From MPNO01 sp965205995 (lineage in GTDB: Bacteria; Pseudomonadota; Alphaproteobacteria; MPNO01): a stretch of 64,000 nucleotides of DNA. The stretch covers positions 1,860,001 through 1,924,000 of the forward strand of contig OZ242200.1 in assembly GCA_965205995.1 (NCBI GenBank), read 5' to 3'. This document shows positions 61,255 through 64,000 of the stretch, one piece after another. Both the position numbers and the translations under genes were made by a program. Numbering within the stretch: position 1 is the first letter of the stretch; each line of letters opens with the position of its first letter. The notes under the pieces are model-generated. The model had not been told where the DNA came from, did not search any database, and saw only the letters and a program-made list of their open reading frames with translations.

Positions 61255-61650
61255 TCACGGCCGTCGGGCCAGCAGATCGATCTCGACACGGGCATCGAGA
61301 GCGAGCCCGGTGACGCCGACGCAGGTGCGCGCCGGGCGCCGTCCCGGCTCGAAATAGGTCTCGTAGACCGCGTTCATCGCCGCGTAGTCCTCCTTGAACT
61401 GAGTGAGATAGACCCGCGCGACGAGCACGTGCTCGAACCCGAGACCGAGGGAGGCGAGCACGATTTTCAGATTGGCCATGACGTTTCGGGTCTGAGACTC
61501 GATTCCGGCGGGCAGGGGCGCCACCTCGTCGTTCGGGTCGTTGGGCATCTGACCGGTGACGAACACCCAGCCATCCGCCTCGACCGCGTGGCTGAAGGGC
61601 GCGACGGGCGTCGGTGCGCCGGCCGCCATGTGAAAGATCGGTGCTGTCAT
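61255..61650 (-). CDS. RidA-family (YjgF/Rid) protein with active-site arginine
   Basis: The 131-residue protein has the Rid signature VFVTGQMPNDPND, VMANLKIVLASLG and the C-terminal PARTCVGVTGLALDARVEID. Arg108 in PART is the residue that binds the imine carboxylate in RidA, so 2-iminopropanoate-type deaminase activity is plausible. It detoxifies imines released by PLP or flavin enzymes. It is convergent with the PanE-like gene and divergent from the Rieske paralog C. Confidence 0.92.
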   Translation of the reverse strand: MTAPIFHMAAGAPTPVAPFSHAVEADGWVFVTGQMPNDPNDEVAPLPAGIESQTRNVMANLKIVLASLGLGFEHVLVARVYLTQFKEDYAAMNAVYETYFEPGRRPARTCVGVTGLALDARVEIDLLARRP

Positions 61651-61814
61651 CGGATTCCCCTCGTCTCGCGCTTGTCGGACCGGCGCCGACCCTGCGTCGC
61701 GGCCGCGCGGGAGGTCAAGGCGCCGAGCCCGCCTGCCCTGCCGCCTTGTCCACCCCCGGCGTCGGCCAATAGACTGCGAGCGGACCCGTCGGTCCGGAGT
61801 GTGGAGGAACGGGA

Positions 61815-63164
61815 ATGACCGCGGCGATCACGCGAACCACGAAATTCGGCGGCTATCACCGGCGCCGGAGCGCCGAGGAGGATGCCGAGCTTACCCATGT
61901 CGGTCCGGGCACGCCCGGCGGAGAATACCTTCGACGCTTCTGGCACCCGATCGCGCTTGCATCCGAGCTCGGCGAGTTGCCCCTGGCGATCCGCATCATG
62001 GACGAGGACCTGGTGCTGTTCCGCGACCTCGGCGGTCGGGTGGGGCTCCTGCATCTCCGCTGCAGCCACCGCAACACGTCGCTCGAATACGGCTTGGTTC
62101 AGGAGCGCGGCATCCGCTGCTGCTATCACGGCTGGCATTACGATGTGGACGGGACGATCCTGGAGACGCCGGGCGAGCCGCCGCGCAGCCGGATCAAGGA
62201 CAAGCTCTGCCACGGTGCCTATCCGACCCGCGAATATGCCGGTCTCGTATTCGCCTATCTGGGTCCGCCGGAAGAGATCCCCGAATTTCCGATCTTCGAC
62301 AGCCTGGTCTACCCCGAGGGCAACCGCCTGGTGCCCTACAAGATCCACAACCCGTGCAATTGGCTGCAATCCCACGAGAACGGGGCCGATCCGATCCATA
62401 CCTGTTTCCTGCACGCGCGCGGCAACGAGCTTCAGTTCAGCGAGCAATACCAGGCGCTGCCCTCCCTGTCGTTCCACGAAACCCCGATCGGGCTGCTGTC
62501 CCTCGGGACACGGCGCTGGGACGACTATCTCTGGGTCCGGGCGAGCGACGTGATCCTGCCCAACGCGGCGCAGTTCGGGCTCGCCGAAGTCGCCTCGGAG
62601 GAGAAGTTCGCGCTATGCGCGTGGGTCACGCGCTGGATCGTCCCGATCGACAACACCAACGCCTACGCGATCGGGCTGCGCCACTTCAACCCGGTGATCG
62701 ATCCGCACGAAACCGGCGATCCCGACGGGGTCGGCCTCGGCAAGGTCGATTTCCCGGGCCAGGTCGCCGCGCCCAGCCACGAAGAAGGCCAGCGCAACCC
62801 GGGCGATTTCGAGGCGCAGGTCGCCCAGGGCCCCATCACCGTTCACGCCAACGAGACCCGTGGCGTCACCGACGAGGGCGTGGTCATGGCGCGGCGCCAG
62901 ATCCGCCAGGGCATCCGCGCCGTCGCGCAGGGTACGCCGCTCGCCTGGCCCACGCGGGTCGACGGCGGCCCGGTGCCGACCTACAACATCGAGCTCGTCT
63001 CCCGTGTGCCCAGGAAGCCGGGAACCGACGACGATGAGGTGGTCAGACGCTTCGGCAGACGCGTCGCCGAGATCGTCATCGAAAGCGGCGAGCTGCCGCC
63101 GGGCTCCCGCCAGGAAACGGTCGAAACCCGCGTGGAGACGCTGATCGCCGACGAGTTCTCGTGA
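61815..63164 (+). CDS. Rieske oxygenase large subunit, paralog C
   Basis: The 449-residue oxygenase closely resembles paralog A at 52385: the N-terminal VGPGTPGGEYLRRFWHPIA is nearly identical, followed by the Rieske motifs RCSHRN and CCYHGW and the iron segment NGADPIHTCFLH. A conserved C-terminal domain follows (VARGITVHANE-type TRGVTDEGVVMARR). It lacks a beta subunit and a reductase gene nearby. Its gene is 16 bases before a lactonase gene, giving an oxygenase-lactonase operon: ring hydroxylation or demethylation, then hydrolysis of a lactone. Paralogs A and C probably arose by duplication and may have different substrates. Confidence 0.92.
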   Translation: MTAAITRTTKFGGYHRRRSAEEDAELTHVGPGTPGGEYLRRFWHPIALASELGELPLAIRIMDEDLVLFRDLGGRVGLLHLRCSHRNTSLEYGLVQERGIRCCYHGWHYDVDGTILETPGEPPRSRIKDKLCHGAYPTREYAGLVFAYLGPPEEIPEFPIFDSLVYPEGNRLVPYKIHNPCNWLQSHENGADPIHTCFLHARGNELQFSEQYQALPSLSFHETPIGLLSLGTRRWDDYLWVRASDVILPNAAQFGLAEVASEEKFALCAWVTRWIVPIDNTNAYAIGLRHFNPVIDPHETGDPDGVGLGKVDFPGQVAAPSHEEGQRNPGDFEAQVAQGPITVHANETRGVTDEGVVMARRQIRQGIRAVAQGTPLAWPTRVDGGPVPTYNIELVSRVPRKPGTDDDEVVRRFGRRVAEIVIESGELPPGSRQETVETRVETLIADEFS

Positions 63165-63180
63165 CCGCGACGGCGCGGCC

Positions 63181-64000
63181 ATGACCGAAATCCGCTGCGT
63201 CGTCGACGAGCGCTTCATCGTCGGCGAGTCGCCGCGCTGGCACGAGGACGAGCAGGCGCTCTATTGGGTCGACATCTACCTTCCGTCGATCGAGCGTCTC
63301 GAACCGGCCACCGGCGCGCGCCACAGCTGGCCGATGCCGGAGCGCATCGGCTGCTTCTCGTTTTGCAGGGACGGCCGCGTGATCGCCGGCATGCAGTCGG
63401 GCATCGCCTTCATCGACCTCGAGACCGGCGCCGTCGACCGGGTGTTCGATCTGGAGCCCGACAACCCCGAAGTCCGCTTCAATGACGGGCGGTCGGACCG
63501 GCAGGGGCGGTTCTGGGTGGGCGGGATCGTCGAGACCATGGACCGCGAGACCAACGCGCTCTACCGCTACGACCCCGACGGCGCTTGCCGGGCGATGGTG
63601 GATGGGCTGATCTGTCCCAACGGGCTTGCCTTCAGCCCGGACGGGTCGACGCTCTACCACTCCGACAGCCGCCGGGACTTTATCTGGGCGTGGGATCTCG
63701 ACCCGGCCAGCGGCGACATCGCCAACCGCCGGGTGTTCGCCGCCAACGACATCACCGAGGGCCGGCCGGACGGCGCGGCGGTCGATGCCGAAGGCTATTA
63801 CTGGATCTGCTGCGTCGGCGCCTGGCGGGTTGCCCGCTATGCGCCCGACGGCAGGATCGACCGCGTCATCGGCGTGCCGGTGCAGCGGCCGACGGCGTGC
63901 ACCTTCGGCGGTCCCGATCTCGACATCCTCTACGTGACCACCGCCACATTTCCGCTGACCGACGAGGCGTTGTGGAAACAACCGCTCGCCGGAGGGGTGT
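63181..64000 (+). CDS. SMP-30/gluconolactonase/LRE-family lactonase, 3' end beyond window
   Basis: About 273 residues are visible and the frame continues past base 64000. This six-bladed beta-propeller has the metal residues Glu in VGESPRWHEDEQALYWVDI, Asn in RFNDGRSDRQGRFWVG, Asn in LICPNGLAFSPDGSTLYHSD and Asp in TEGRPDGAAVDAEGYYW. These lactonases hydrolyse aldono- or other lactones with a divalent metal. It is 16 bases after Rieske paralog C, with which it probably shares a transcript. The ATG at 63181 has the standard start; full length is expected to be near 290 residues. Confidence 0.93.
   Translation, partial: MTEIRCVVDERFIVGESPRWHEDEQALYWVDIYLPSIERLEPATGARHSWPMPERIGCFSFCRDGRVIAGMQSGIAFIDLETGAVDRVFDLEPDNPEVRFNDGRSDRQGRFWVGGIVETMDRETNALYRYDPDGACRAMVDGLICPNGLAFSPDGSTLYHSDSRRDFIWAWDLDPASGDIANRRVFAANDITEGRPDGAAVDAEGYYWICCVGAWRVARYAPDGRIDRVIGVPVQRPTACTFGGPDLDILYVTTATFPLTDEALWKQPLAGGV

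Overview
The window is a high-GC, densely coded stretch of a bacterial chromosome, most likely from an alphaproteobacterium with a broad catabolic lifestyle. This placement is an inference: there is no rRNA, tRNA or conserved housekeeping marker to fix it. It rests on the mix of TRAP, tripartite-tricarboxylate and LivHMGF transporters, the CsoR/RcnR-type metal modules, and the many oxygenases, GMC oxidoreductases and CoA enzymes. No phage, plasmid, IS transposase, CRISPR array or tRNA gene was seen.

Layout: 0-6.4 kb holds the end of a GMC oxidoreductase, a MetX-like alpha/beta hydrolase and a run of N-heterocycle/cyclic-amide type enzymes (NicX-like dioxygenase, hydantoinase-like amidohydrolase, carbamoylase/allantoate amidohydrolase, FAH-family enzyme). 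6.4-10.7 kb is a metal-resistance island with two modules. The first is palindrome-copZ-csoR-like-copA. The second is palindrome-InrS/RcnR-like sensor-RcnA-like exporter, the exporter being interrupted by an in-frame TGA. 10.9-16.9 kb has an AhpD-like protein, leuCD-type hydro-lyase subunits, a TRAP permease remnant, a UbiD decarboxylase and a P450. 16.9-22.3 kb is a fatty-acid oxidation set (fadE divergent from fadA-fadN). A 217-bp CTAG-ended repeat follows, then livHMGF with a truncated acyl-CoA ligase.

26.5-34.7 kb carries an aldo/keto reductase, a GMC oxidoreductase, a PhyH dioxygenase plus SAF-domain oxidoreductase with a LuxR regulator, and two glycosyltransferases. 34.7-37.9 kb is a tripartite tricarboxylate transporter with a fused TctA-TctB permease and a doubly broken binding protein. 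38-42 kb is a divergent pair of folate-linked demethylation enzymes (DmdA/GcvT-like and dimethylglycine-dehydrogenase-like). 42-47.6 kb has a cupin, an HsaA-like monooxygenase, a class II aldolase and a TRAP system whose binding protein has an in-frame TGA. 47.6-64 kb is a dense accessory catabolic region: DUF1989 protein, isochorismatase, UbiD, AMP-ligase, three Rieske oxygenases, two RidA paralogs, an SDR lacking its catalytic Tyr and Lys, a benzoylformate-decarboxylase-like TPP enzyme, an MFS exporter, a ketopantoate-reductase-like protein and a lactonase.

Two themes stand out. First, several transport genes are broken while their partners are intact: both binding proteins present in the window, the RcnA exporter and a second TRAP permease. 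This means either ongoing decay (for example host association) or residual sequencing error. Second, the oxygenase, decarboxylase, ligase and ring-opening genes together look like one or more uncharacterised pathways for aromatic or N-heterocyclic acids.
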